Assembly (NCBI RefSeq): GCF_016758195.1
Contig: NZ_QYAC01000007.1
Coordinates: 140,385 to 204,384 of the forward strand
Origin: Leucobacter chromiireducens subsp. solipictus
GTDB taxonomy: Bacteria; Actinomycetota; Actinomycetes; Actinomycetales; Microbacteriaceae
DNA: 64,000 nt
Direction of reading: 5' to 3'
The position numbers were made by a program, and so were the translations under genes. Under the pieces are notes generated by a model that worked only from the letters and a program-made list of their open reading frames with translations, was not told the DNA's origin and did no database searches. Position 1 is the first letter of the stretch. Every line of letters begins with the position of its first letter. This document shows, piece by piece, positions 34,209 through 42,236 of the stretch.

Positions 34209-35640
34209 CGATCGGCCTTTCTTCGGGGAGTCGGAACAACCGCGAGCGGTTGGTGGCCGCGATTGCCGCGGCGAGGGTGACGGTGCCGACGCGGCCCGCC
34301 CACATGGTGGCGATGAGGACGTACTTGCCCGCATCAGGGAGTTCCGCGGACAGGTTGGAGGACAGGCCACAGGTGCCAAACGCGGAGATCACCTCAAACA
34401 GCACGATGTCGAGCGATTCGCCGGTCATGTGCATGATCGCGACCGTCGCGGCGAGCACGATCGTGGCCCCCCAGATCAGGATCGAGACGGAGACGCGGAG
34501 CACCTCGTTCGGAATGCTGCGGCCGAACGCCTGCACGTCCTTGTAGCCGCGCGCTTCCGCATACGCCGCGAGGAACAGCACCGCGATCGTGGTGACCTTG
34601 ATGCCGCCGGCGGTGGAGGCCGATCCGCCGCCCACGAACATCAGCATGTCCATCACGAGCAGCGTGGAGCCGTTCATGTCGAGCGGGTCGATGATGCCGA
34701 GCCCGCCGGAGCGCGTCATGATCGACATGTAGACCGAGCTGAACATCGTCTGCCAGAAGTTCTGGCTGCCGAGGGTCGCCTGGTTGTTCCACTCGAGCGC
34801 GGCGATCGCGAGCCAGCCGAAGATGACAAACACGATGGTCGTGGTCAGGGTGAGCTTCGCGTGCAGCCCGAGCCGCTTGTGCGCGCGCCAGCCGCTGCCG
34901 ATCACGTAGCGGTAGAGCGCGAAGATCACGGGGAAGCCGATCGCGCCGAGGAACACGCCGATGGCGAGCACGCTGAGCAGGTAGACGTCGGTGGCGAACG
35001 GATCGAGCCCGCCCCCGAGCGGCACAAAGCCGGTGTTCGTGAACGCGGAGGCCGCGAGGTAGAACCCGTTCCAGAGCGCGTGCCAGAAGTCATAGCCGGC
35101 CATCATCAGGCGCGGGGTGATGAGTACCGTCAGGGCGGCCTCGATGATGACCACGCTCAGCGCGACCGCGCCCAGCAGGCCGCCGATCTCGCCGAGCCCC
35201 ACGGCCTGGCTCTCGGAGACGTCACGCCCCATGCGCATCGGGTTCGTGTCACCCGCGGCGAGCAGGCGCTGGCGGAGCCCGAGCCGGCGGGTCACCGTGA
35301 GCCCCAGGATGCTCGCGAGCGTGAGCACACCGATGCCGCCGATCTGCAGGCCGGCGAGCACCACGATCTCGCCAAACAGCGACCAGTGCGTCGACATGTC
35401 GACGGTGGAGAGCCCGGTCACGCAGATCGCGGAGACCGCGGTGAAGAGCGCGTCGGCGAGCGGGGTCATCGTGCCGCTACTGCTCGCGATGGGCAGCGAG
35501 AGCAGCGCGGTCCACAGCAGGATCAGCGCGGTGAAGATGAGCAGCGCGAACCGGGCGGGGGACGAGTGGATCATCCCCCCGATCCACGACCGCCGCGAGA
35601 GTGCAGCGGAGCGGCGCTGGCTCCTGACGGATGCCCCCAC
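34201..35640 (-). CDS. trkH: Potassium transporter membrane subunit TrkH
   Basis: 479 residues from GTG 35640. Four pore-loop repeats of the Trk/Ktr/HKT type, for example FTAVSAICVTGLSTVDM and SAFTNTGFVPLG, then RSGGLGIIDPLDMNGST and ISAFGTCGLSSNLS, with Gly at the selectivity positions. It works with TrkA, encoded directly downstream with an 8-bp overlap. It is divergent from the ArsR-like regulator at 35795. Confidence 0.95.
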   Translation of the reverse strand: MGASVRSQRRSAALSRRSWIGGMIHSSPARFALLIFTALILLWTALLSLPIASSSGTMTPLADALFTAVSAICVTGLSTVDMSTHWSLFGEIVVLAGLQIGGIGVLTLASILGLTVTRRLGLRQRLLAAGDTNPMRMGRDVSESQAVGLGEIGGLLGAVALSVVIIEAALTVLITPRLMMAGYDFWHALWNGFYLAASAFTNTGFVPLGGGLDPFATDVYLLSVLAIGVFLGAIGFPVIFALYRYVIGSGWRAHKRLGLHAKLTLTTTIVFVIFGWLAIAALEWNNQATLGSQNFWQTMFSSVYMSIMTRSGGLGIIDPLDMNGSTLLVMDMLMFVGGGSASTAGGIKVTTIAVLFLAAYAEARGYKDVQAFGRSIPNEVLRVSVSILIWGATIVLAATVAIMHMTGESLDIVLFEVISAFGTCGLSSNLSAELPDAGKYVLIATMWAGRVGTVTLAAAIAATNRSRLFRLPEERPIVG

Positions 35641-35782
35641 AGTGCCCTACTTTCCCGGTGACGGTGCGAGGCGCACGAATCTCATGGTCTCGGCTTGCTG
35701 GTGTCATGGTACACATGCGAAGCGGCTCAGGTGAATTATCGGCCCGCGGCACGCGGGTGCGGACAGAATGCCTGCGGCCCAC

Positions 35783-35788
35783 TACCCT
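35783..35788 (+). promoter_or_regulatory. -10 hexamer of leaderless ArsR-like gene
   Basis: TACCCT, 6 nt (GGGGCT), then ATG 35795. Confidence 0.55.
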
Positions 35789-35794
35789 GGGGCT

Positions 35795-36271
35795 ATGCCA
35801 GATATCTTCGGGGTTATTGCCGACGCGACCCGGCGCGACATCCTGCAGGTCCTGCTCGAGCGGGTGCAGCGCGACGCCGAGATCAGCGTGTCCGAGATCG
35901 TCGGGCAGCTCGAGATCAGCCAGCCGACCGTCTCGAAGCACCTGAAGGTGCTGCGCGAGGCCGAGCTTGTGACGGTCCGCGAGGAGGGGCAGCACCGCTA
36001 CTACTCCCTGAACGCCGAGCCGCTCGAGATGATCGAGGACTTCATCATCCCGTTCCTTTCGGCGGGGTTCGATACCGAGGTGACGGTCGAATATCTGTCG
36101 GAGTCGGGCGAGCGAATCCCGGGCCCGGGGGATCAGGATGCGTTCGCGAACCTCGACGAAGAGGTGCTCCCGGAGGAGGCCGCGGCCGCCGCGGAGCGCA
36201 TGGGTCGTGCTGCCGCACGCGCCGAGAATCGGGTGAAGGAGCTCGTCGCTCGGTTCCGTCTGCGCGAGTGA
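35795..36271 (+). CDS. ArsR-family winged-helix regulator
   Basis: 158 residues. The helix-turn-helix near the N-terminus includes MPDIFGVIADATRRDILQVL, IVGQLEISQPTVSKHLKVLR and EGQHRYYSLNAEPLEMIED, the ArsR fold. There are no clear Cys-based metal sites. The C-terminal 60 residues are acidic and helical, ending in ERMGRAAARAENRVKELVAR, perhaps a dimer coil. The same arrangement (short ArsR-like with acidic tail, next to bS22 and glutaredoxin genes) is familiar from other Microbacteriaceae, but that is recollection. Confidence 0.8.
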   Translation: MPDIFGVIADATRRDILQVLLERVQRDAEISVSEIVGQLEISQPTVSKHLKVLREAELVTVREEGQHRYYSLNAEPLEMIEDFIIPFLSAGFDTEVTVEYLSESGERIPGPGDQDAFANLDEEVLPEEAAAAAERMGRAAARAENRVKELVARFRLRE

Positions 36272-36377
36272 TATCGAGGAATCTGCCGATTCGGTTCGCG
36301 CTGCGGCCTCGCACCGAGTAGGATTACTGTTTTGTGGGCCACGAATCCGGCGGCCCGAGAGACGTTGTGAGGTGACC

Positions 36378-36476
36378 GTGGGTTCTGTTATTAAGAAGCG
36401 CCGTAAGCGTATGTCCAAGAAGAAGCACCGCAAGCTGCTTCGGAAGACGCGTCACCAGCGTCGCAATAAGAAGTAG
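36378..36476 (+). CDS. Small ribosomal protein bS22 (AURKAIP1/COX24 domain)
   Basis: 32 residues from GTG 36378: starts VGSVIKKRRKRMSKKKHRKL and ends RRNKK. Almost entirely Lys and Arg. This tiny protein is found in high-GC actinobacteria and was seen as an extra protein in the 30S subunit of mycobacterial ribosomes. A GAGGTG-type ribosome binding site lies just ahead. It is easily overlooked because of its length. The next gene is glutaredoxin-like, in the same direction. Confidence 0.92.
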   Translation: MGSVIKKRRKRMSKKKHRKLLRKTRHQRRNKK

Positions 36477-36570
36477 TCGACGCGCCTCGGGCGCGACGGA
36501 TGCTGGCGTCGGGCCGTAGGTCCGGCGCCATTGTGTTTTCTGGGATGCGGTACGTGCGGAGGGGAACCCC

Positions 36571-36861
36571 ATGCGAGCAGTGCGGTTGACGCTGATCGGT
36601 AAGCCCGGCTGTCACCTGTGTGACGAGGCGCGCGACGTCGTGGAGCGCGTCCGCGCGGAGGTCGCGGCGGAGGGTGTCGAGACGGAACTCGAGGAGCTCG
36701 ACATTCTGCAGGATCCCGCGCTCGCGCGCGTCCATGCGGAGAGTATTCCGGTGCTCCAGATCAACGGCAAACGCCACGCGATTTGGCGCGTGGATCCCGC
36801 GCGCCTCGCTCCCGCGATCCAGAAGGCGGCCCGCGGCCCGCTCGGGCGGCTGCTGCCGTAA
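36571..36861 (+). CDS. Glutaredoxin-family protein (DUF836-like)
   Basis: 96 residues. A short thioredoxin fold: VRLTLIGKPGCHLCDEARDV carries a CxxC (CHLC) redox site, and ESIPVLQINGKRHAIWRVDP holds the cis-Pro (IPVL). The family is annotated glutaredoxin-like or DUF836. It probably acts as a cytosolic disulphide reductant or scaffold; partners are unknown. The 90 bp after it contain two direct copies of CCGTTCTCGCCGGAA about 18 nt apart. Confidence 0.85.
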   Translation: MRAVRLTLIGKPGCHLCDEARDVVERVRAEVAAEGVETELEELDILQDPALARVHAESIPVLQINGKRHAIWRVDPARLAPAIQKAARGPLGRLLP

Positions 36862-36950
36862 CCCTCGTTCCGGCCGCGACTGCCGTTCTCGCCGGAATCC
36901 CCGTTCTCGCCGGAACCCCCCCACCGTTTGCGTGACTCGAAAGGCTGCTC

Positions 36951-37253
36951 ATGACCCTGCGCCACATTGTTTCCTGGAAGCTCGGCGGCGAATCGCGCGC
37001 GGAGCGCGACGCCCAGGCCGCGGAGATCACCGCCGCCCTCCTGCCGCTGCGCGAGCTCGTCCCGACGCTGCGCGCGCTCGACGTGCACCGGAACGAACTG
37101 TTCGACGGCGACAACTACGATCTGACGCTCGTCGCGGACTTCGACGACGCCGAGGGCCTCGCGGTCTACGCGACGCACCCCGACCATGTTGCGGCGGGTG
37201 CGGTGGTGAAGCAGTACGCCGTGGCCCGCGTCGCCACAGACTTCACGCTCTAG
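36951..37253 (+). CDS. Dabb (stress-responsive alpha/beta barrel) domain protein
   Basis: 100 residues, MTLRHIVSWKLGGESRAERD at the start. The Dabb ferredoxin-like fold is recognised from RHIVSWKL and LVADFDDAEGLAVYATHPDH (conserved Tyr and His positions), ending in YAVARVATDF. Proteins of this family form small dimeric barrels, function usually unknown. CGAAAGG lies about 7 nt ahead of the ATG. It is convergent with the monooxygenase gene, with a long palindrome between. Confidence 0.85.
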   Translation: MTLRHIVSWKLGGESRAERDAQAAEITAALLPLRELVPTLRALDVHRNELFDGDNYDLTLVADFDDAEGLAVYATHPDHVAAGAVVKQYAVARVATDFTL

Positions 37254-37270
37254 CCCCGACCCATCGCGGC

Positions 37271-37324
37271 GAGCACGCATTTTGGCACCTTTCCCGTCGT
37301 GGGAAGGTGCCAAAATGCGTGCTC
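37271..37324. terminator. Long palindromic element, copy 1 (bidirectional terminator)
   Basis: Perfect 21-bp arms at 37271-37291 (GAGCACGCATTTTGGCACCT at the start) and 37304-37324, with a 12-nt centre. It sits between convergent genes, 17 bp after one stop and 35 bp from the other. A second, degraded copy lies at 49992-50049. Confidence 0.75.
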
Positions 37325-37358
37325 GGCCGGGTGGCGGGCTCGGGGGCGCGGGTGAGAG

Positions 37359-38639
37359 CTAGGCCCGCGCGAGCAGCTCGGCGCTCGGGGCGTAGGCGCG
37401 ATAGCTCTGCTGGATCGCGATCTGGTCCGCGAGGTACTTCGCGTCGTGCCACACGCCCCAGATGAAGCTCGAGCCGCGGCGCGACTGCCAGGGGAGTCCG
37501 AGGAAGTACACGCCCGGCTCGCGGGATACGCCACGCTGATGCACCGGTCGGCCGAGCTCGTCGAATGCGTCGACCTGGAGCCAGCTGTAGTCGGCGCGGA
37601 ATCCGGTGGCCCACACGATCGAGGTGATGCCGGCCGCGGCGAGGTCCAGCTCGAGGATCGGGTCGGTGACGCACGCCGGATCCGGGCCCAGCTCGCGGGC
37701 CGTCGGTTCCTCGGGGAGGTCGAGGCCCATGCGCTCGATGTAGGCGTCGGCCTCGTCGAGCAGCGCCAGGTAGTTTTCGTCGCCACCGCGAATGTTCGTG
37801 GCGAGGTCGGTGCCGAAGCGCATCACGCCGTCCTCGTACGCGTTCGCGCGGCCCACGAGTGTGATCCCGTCGGCGGCGAGATTGCGGAAGTCGATGGTGC
37901 GCCCGCCATCCGCCCCGCTGACGGCGATCGTGACGTGTTCCGCGCCCTCCGCGGGCGTGGCCGCATCCCACTTGCCCAGCACCCCGAGCCACCACACGAA
38001 ACTGCGGTTGCGGTAGCGCTGCGGCGGGCGATCGTGCGGCCCGACGGCCAGGGTGACCTGGCGACCCGCCTGACGGAGTTCGTTTGCGATCTGCACCCCG
38101 GAGGAGCCAGCCCCGACGACGAGCACGCCCCCGTCCGGGAGCTGCTGCGGGTTGCGGTAGCTGGCGGAGTGCAGCTGCGTCAGGCCGGCGCGCTCGGGCA
38201 CGATGGGCGGGATCGCGGGGACCTGGAACGCGCCCGTGGCCGCCACGATGTAGCGCGCCCGGATCGAGCCGTCGGAGGTCTGCACCTGGAAGCCTGCCGC
38301 GTGGGGCAGTTTCTGCACGGACTGGACCTCGACGCCGCAGCGGATCGGGGCGTCGATCATGCGCGCGTACGTTTCGAAGTACGCGGCGACCCGCTCCTTC
38401 GGGGCGAACGCGTCCTGATCGAGGTCGTCGAATTCGAGGCCGGGGAAGCGGTCGTGCCAGGCGGGACCGTTCGCGACCAGGGAGTCCCACCGTTCGGAGC
38501 GCCACCGCTCCGCGATTCGATGCCGCTCAACGACGATGTGGGCCACGCCCTGCGCGCTCAGGTGCTCGCTCATGGCGACGCCGGCTTGCCCGGCGCCGAC
38601 GACGAGGACTTCGGTGACCTCGGGTGCTGTGGTCGGCAT
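37359..38639 (-). CDS. Flavin-dependent monooxygenase (FMO/CzcO-like)
   Basis: 426 residues from ATG 38639, with GGAGA 7 nt ahead. Two Rossmann motifs, VLVVGAGQAGVAMSEHL for FAD near the N-terminus and VLVVGAGSSGVQIANEL for NAD(P)H in the middle, plus ERWRSERWDSLVANGPAWHD. The arrangement matches FMO and Baeyer-Villiger-like oxygenases, which hydroxylate nitrogen, sulphur or carbon. In context it may make the first attack on the substrate of the RidA/aminotransferase cluster, because its promoter carries the same LysR-type box (38799-38821). The substrate is unknown. Confidence 0.87.
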   Translation of the reverse strand: MPTTAPEVTEVLVVGAGQAGVAMSEHLSAQGVAHIVVERHRIAERWRSERWDSLVANGPAWHDRFPGLEFDDLDQDAFAPKERVAAYFETYARMIDAPIRCGVEVQSVQKLPHAAGFQVQTSDGSIRARYIVAATGAFQVPAIPPIVPERAGLTQLHSASYRNPQQLPDGGVLVVGAGSSGVQIANELRQAGRQVTLAVGPHDRPPQRYRNRSFVWWLGVLGKWDAATPAEGAEHVTIAVSGADGGRTIDFRNLAADGITLVGRANAYEDGVMRFGTDLATNIRGGDENYLALLDEADAYIERMGLDLPEEPTARELGPDPACVTDPILELDLAAAGITSIVWATGFRADYSWLQVDAFDELGRPVHQRGVSREPGVYFLGLPWQSRRGSSFIWGVWHDAKYLADQIAIQQSYRAYAPSAELLARA

Positions 38640-38777
38640 GATTCGTTCTCCGCTCGAATTGGGGTCGATGCGGATCGCCGGCGCGGGGCAGCAGTGCACT
38701 CGGGGCCGGGATCCGGCCGGGGCGCGGAAGGTGCGGCCCGGATATGCACCAGCAAACCCCAGGGTTCGAGCGGGATG

Positions 38778-38783
38778 CCAATA
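38778..38783 (-). promoter_or_regulatory. -10 hexamer of the monooxygenase gene
   Basis: TATTGG on the minus strand, beginning exactly 22 nt after the G of the GAT half of the LysR-type box. The same distance is found at 39857 and 43784. The transcript would carry a leader of about 130 nt. Confidence 0.55.
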
Positions 38784-38798
38784 CACATTCGCGGAGCA

Positions 38799-38821
38799 CT
38801 GCATCGGTTTCAATGATGCAG
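38799..38821. promoter_or_regulatory. LysR-type box, copy 1
   Basis: CTGCATC-N9-GATGCAG, a perfect inverted repeat containing the LTTR core ATC-N9-GAT. It lies between the LysR gene and the monooxygenase gene and faces the latter. Same arms as copy 3 at 43746-43768. Confidence 0.75.
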
Positions 38822-39784
38822 CTAACCTGCAGGATCGGAAAAAGGCATGTCCGTGACCTTGGCTGGCGCGGGCACCTCGCCGGTGACCAGCTCGCGCACG
38901 GCGGCGGCCACCGCACGTGAGCGCGCGGTGCGCTCGACCTGCGCCAGCGAGGCCACCGTGACGTTGAGCCGGCGCACGTCATCGCTGATATCGACCACCA
39001 CCGTCTTGCTCCCGGTGTACGTCTCCTCGATGCGGGGGCGCTGGTTCAGGATCGCGAAGCCGCAGCCCATCGCGACCAGGGAGCGCACCGCCTCGTAGTT
39101 CTTGGTGCGGTACTTGATGTTCGGGGTGACGCCGACGTCACTGAACAGCTGCAGGAAGTACGTGCTGCTGTCGGGGAGATCGAGCAGGACGAGCGGATCG
39201 TTCGCGAGCTCTGCGAGGGCCACTTCCGCGCGCCCGGCGAGCGGGTGCGCGGTGTCGAGGATGACGTGTGGCGAGACCTCCGCGATGAACTCGTGGTCGA
39301 TCCCGTCGGGCGAGGTGAGGTCGTAACCGACGACGACCTCGGCCCGGCCCCCGCGCAGGGCCGCGAGGTTCTCCTCGTGATCGCCTTCAAGCACGTCGAC
39401 GGTGAGCTCGGGATAGCGCTCCTGCAGCAGCGCCAGGAGCTGGGGGAGCAGGAACGGGGTCAGCGTGTGGAAGCAGGCGATCGTGATCGCCCCGCGGACC
39501 TCGTTCTGCTCGGCCTGGATGTTTTCGATGGTGTCGGTGAGGAGGCCGAACAGGCGGTGGGTGTCGCGCAGCAGCTCTTCGCCGGATGCCGTCAGGATCA
39601 GGCCCTTCGAGTGCTGGCGAATGAACAGCGCGGTGCCGAGGGAGCGCTCGAGGTGCGAGATCGCCGTGGAGACCGCGGACTGGGCAACGTGGAGCTGCTG
39701 GCTCGCCGCGGTCATGTTCAGCGTCTTCGCGCACTCCGCGAAATAGCTGAGCTGGGTGAGCGTGATGGCAAAACGGTGGCTCAT
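38822..39784 (-). CDS. LysR-family transcriptional regulator of the RidA/aminotransferase cluster
   Basis: 320 residues. The N-terminal winged helix has QLSYFAECAKTLNMTAASQQ then LHVAQSAVSTAISHLERSLG, the LysR signature. The C-terminal co-inducer domain (about 95-300) begins GAITIACFHTLTPFLLPQLL. A GGAGG lies about 10 nt ahead of ATG 39784. It is divergent from ridA and adjacent to three matching ATC-N9-GAT boxes. The inducer is probably the substrate or an intermediate of the pathway. No second LysR gene is visible in this part of the window, so it is the natural candidate for these sites. Confidence 0.9.
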   Translation of the reverse strand: MSHRFAITLTQLSYFAECAKTLNMTAASQQLHVAQSAVSTAISHLERSLGTALFIRQHSKGLILTASGEELLRDTHRLFGLLTDTIENIQAEQNEVRGAITIACFHTLTPFLLPQLLALLQERYPELTVDVLEGDHEENLAALRGGRAEVVVGYDLTSPDGIDHEFIAEVSPHVILDTAHPLAGRAEVALAELANDPLVLLDLPDSSTYFLQLFSDVGVTPNIKYRTKNYEAVRSLVAMGCGFAILNQRPRIEETYTGSKTVVVDISDDVRRLNVTVASLAQVERTARSRAVAAAVRELVTGEVPAPAKVTDMPFSDPAG

Positions 39785-39818
39785 GCGGGGGATCCTCCGG
39801 CGGTGGGGGCACGGCTGT

Positions 39819-39862
39819 GTGCATCTGAATTATCGATAGCCTAGCTTCGTTTTGAGTATTTT
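39819..39862 (+). promoter_or_regulatory. LysR-type box, copy 2, and ridA promoter
   Basis: GTGCATC-N9-GATAGCC (39819-39841) keeps ATC-N9-GAT but has weaker outer arms. TATTTT (39857-39862) begins 22 nt after the G of GAT, the same as in copies 1 and 3. A longer inverted repeat TGCATCTG (39820-39827) / CAGATGCA (39864-39871) encloses the promoter. It lies in the divergent region and probably also serves lysR autoregulation. Confidence 0.7.
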
Positions 39863-39933
39863 ACAGATGCAATTTCAGTGTTGAGAATGGTGCTCAGGAC
39901 CCCGTTCATCCCGCAACTCAACGAGGAGACACC

Positions 39934-40365
39934 GTGACGGAAACGACGCACCTGCGCCTGCGGAAGTTCAACACCCGCGAGACCTACCCGGAGCAGAACC
40001 TCGACAACGACCTGTGCCAGGCCGTGGTGGCGGGCGGGGTGGTCTACCTCCCCGGACAGATCGGGCAAGACCTCGACACCCGCGAATCGGTCGGCATCGG
40101 GGACGTGACCGCGCAGACCGAGCAGGCCATGCGGAACATCGCCATGCTGCTGGAGGAGGCGGGCAGTAGCCTGGCCGACATCGTGAAGGTGACGATCTAC
40201 ATCATCGACCCGCGCTACCGCGAGGACGTCTACCGCACGGTCGGGAAGTGGCTGAAGGGCGTCTACCCGGTGTCCACCGGCATCGTGGTCCAGGCGCTCG
40301 CACGCCCCGAGTGGCTCGTCGAGATCGACGCCACCGCGGTGCTCAGCGATGGGGGCCGGGCGTGA
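39934..40365 (+). CDS. RidA-family enamine/imine deaminase
   Basis: 143 residues from GTG 39934, with GAGGAG 7 nt ahead. Trimeric cytosolic fold: VVYLPGQIGQDL, then QAMRNIAMLLEEAGSSLADI with VKVTIYIIDPRY, and the active-site Arg in ARPEWLVEIDATAVL. RidA proteins hydrolyse reactive enamines and imines released by PLP enzymes or oxidations. At about 15 residues longer than the archetype with an N-terminal extension, it belongs to a pathway-specific subgroup. First gene of the rightward RidA-DUF1028-M20-ALDH operon. Confidence 0.88.
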   Translation: MTETTHLRLRKFNTRETYPEQNLDNDLCQAVVAGGVVYLPGQIGQDLDTRESVGIGDVTAQTEQAMRNIAMLLEEAGSSLADIVKVTIYIIDPRYREDVYRTVGKWLKGVYPVSTGIVVQALARPEWLVEIDATAVLSDGGRA

Positions 40366-41039
40366 CTTTTTCACTGATCCTCCGCGACCCCGTAACGGGG
40401 GAATTCGGATCCGCGATCTCCTCCTCTTCGCCCGCGGTTGCCGCGCGCTGCGTGAACCTCGCCGACGGGGTCGGCGGCGCGCACTCCCAGAACGTGACCG
40501 ACCCGCGCCTCGGCCCCGCGCTCCTCGCCGAGCTCGGTGCCGGTGCCACCGCGCAGCAGGCCGTCGACCGGGTCGTTGCGACGCAGGATCCCGCGACGAT
40601 CGGCTACCGCCAACTGCTGGTGCTCGATGCGGCAGGCCGCGCCGCCGTGTACTCCGGGGACCGCGCGCTCGGGATCTTTGGTGCGGCCAGCCGCGAGAAC
40701 GCGGTCGCGGGCGGCAACATGCTCGCGAGTCTCGACGTGCTCGACGCGCTCGTGGACACGGCGCTGTCCGCCCCCGGCCGGATCGAAGAACGCCTCCTCG
40801 CCGCGCTTCAGGCCGCGGTCGCGGCGGGCGGGGAAGCCGGCCCCGTGCACTCCGCAGGGCTGGCGGTCGTGGGATCCGCCGGCTGGCGGATCACCGACCT
40901 CCGCGTCGACTGGTCCGAGGACCCGATCGGGGAGCTCGGGCGCGTGCTCGCGGAGTGGCTGCCGCAGCGCGATGACTACACCCACCGCGGGCTGAACCCC
41001 GCGGCCGCCCCCTCGTACGGGGTACCCGGAGATGAATGA
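40362..41039 (+). CDS. DUF1028 protein (Ntn-hydrolase-like)
   Basis: 225 residues from GTG 40362, overlapping the ridA stop by 4 bp. VTFSLILRDPVTGEFGSAIS is the typical DUF1028 start, followed by VNLADGVGGAHSQNVTDPRL and LDAAGRAAVYSGDRALGIFG. The family is placed with N-terminal-nucleophile hydrolases, though the activity is not established. Being sandwiched between RidA and an M20 hydrolase suggests amide or lactam hydrolysis. That role is inference. Confidence 0.85.
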   Translation: MTFSLILRDPVTGEFGSAISSSSPAVAARCVNLADGVGGAHSQNVTDPRLGPALLAELGAGATAQQAVDRVVATQDPATIGYRQLLVLDAAGRAAVYSGDRALGIFGAASRENAVAGGNMLASLDVLDALVDTALSAPGRIEERLLAALQAAVAAGGEAGPVHSAGLAVVGSAGWRITDLRVDWSEDPIGELGRVLAEWLPQRDDYTHRGLNPAAAPSYGVPGDE

Positions 41040-42174
41040 CCCGCTGAAGTCGCGCGTTGCGGCGCGCGCCCGGGAGGTCGACGCCGAACTGATCGCGCTC
41101 TCGAACGATCTCCACGAGCACCCCGAGACGGGTTGGCAGGAGCACCGCTCCGCCGCCGCGGTCGCCGCGGTCCTCGCCGCGCACGGCTTCGACGTGGAGC
41201 AGCCCTACCTGGGCCTCGAGACCGCCTTCCGCGCGGTGCGCGATCCGGCATCCGCGACCCGTTTCACGGTCGGCTTGCTCGCGGAGTACGACGCGCTCCC
41301 CGGCCTCGGGCACGCCTGCGGCCACAATCTCATCTCGGCGATGTCCGTCGGTGCGGCGCTCGCGCTCGCGGCCGCGGCCGACGAGGTCGGGATCGCGGTG
41401 GAGGTGATCGGCACCCCCGCCGAGGAGGGTGGCGGCGGCAAGATCGCGCTGCTCGACCGCGGCGCGTTCACGAACCTCGACTTCGCACTGATGGCGCACC
41501 CCGCCCCCGTCGACGTGGCCGAGGCCCGGCCCTTCGCGGTGACCCACTGGCACGTCCAGTACGACGGCCGCGCCGCGCACGCCGCCGCGTACCCGGAGCG
41601 CGGGACCAACGCGAACGACGCGTTCCTCATCGCGCAGGTGGCGCTCGGTTTGCTCCGGCAGCAGCTGCCCGCGACGGTGCGCGTGCACGGCGTACAAACC
41701 CGTGGCGGCGAAGCGCCCAACGCGATCCCGGAGCGCACAGAGGGGCGCTGGTACGTCCGCGCCGAGACGACCGAGCAGCTCCTCGCTCTCGAAGCGCGGG
41801 TGCGTGCGTGCTTCGAGGCCGGCGCGCTCGCCACGGGCGCGCGCCTCACCATCACGCCGGAGAGCGAGCGCTACGCCGAGATGCGCACCGACGAGGCCGC
41901 GCTCGACCGGTACCGCGAGAACGCGACCGCGCTCGGCCGAAACTTCGACGTCGATCCGGCCGCCGCCACCATGAACCGCGCCTCGACCGACATGGGCAAC
42001 GTGTCCCAGCTCGTGAACGCGATCCACCCCTACATCGGAGTGGGTGGCGAGGCGAGCAATCACCAGCCCGCCTTTGCCGCGGCCTGCGTGGGCCCGGGGG
42101 CCGAGCAGGCGCTGCGCGACGGGGCCGTCGCGCTCGCCTGGACCGCGCTCGACGTGGCACGGAACCGCATCTGA
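41032..42174 (+). CDS. M20-family metallo-amidohydrolase
   Basis: 380 residues, ATG 41032 overlapping DUF1028 by 8 bp. Metal-site segments LHEHPETGWQEHRSAAAVAA, EYDALPGLGHACGHNLISA and GTPAEEGGGGKI are those of M20D amidohydrolases (p-aminobenzoyl-glutamate hydrolase, IAA-amino-acid and N-acyl-amino-acid hydrolases). It presumably cleaves an amide bond in the pathway. The final segment GVGGEASNHQPAFAAACVGP contains the C-terminal His ligand region. Start chosen by overlap and by GGAG at about 41022. Confidence 0.9.
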   Translation: MNDPLKSRVAARAREVDAELIALSNDLHEHPETGWQEHRSAAAVAAVLAAHGFDVEQPYLGLETAFRAVRDPASATRFTVGLLAEYDALPGLGHACGHNLISAMSVGAALALAAAADEVGIAVEVIGTPAEEGGGGKIALLDRGAFTNLDFALMAHPAPVDVAEARPFAVTHWHVQYDGRAAHAAAYPERGTNANDAFLIAQVALGLLRQQLPATVRVHGVQTRGGEAPNAIPERTEGRWYVRAETTEQLLALEARVRACFEAGALATGARLTITPESERYAEMRTDEAALDRYRENATALGRNFDVDPAAATMNRASTDMGNVSQLVNAIHPYIGVGGEASNHQPAFAAACVGPGAEQALRDGAVALAWTALDVARNRI

Positions 42175-42236
42175 TCCACCACTGAATCCCGGCGCCCCAC
42201 GCGGCGCGAGCACACCCACGGAGAAACGAGAACGAC

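Noticed and set aside
36861-36950. Direct repeat CCGTTCTCGCCGGAA x2
   Set aside because: Only two copies, no palindrome, no clear function; probably a simple duplication.
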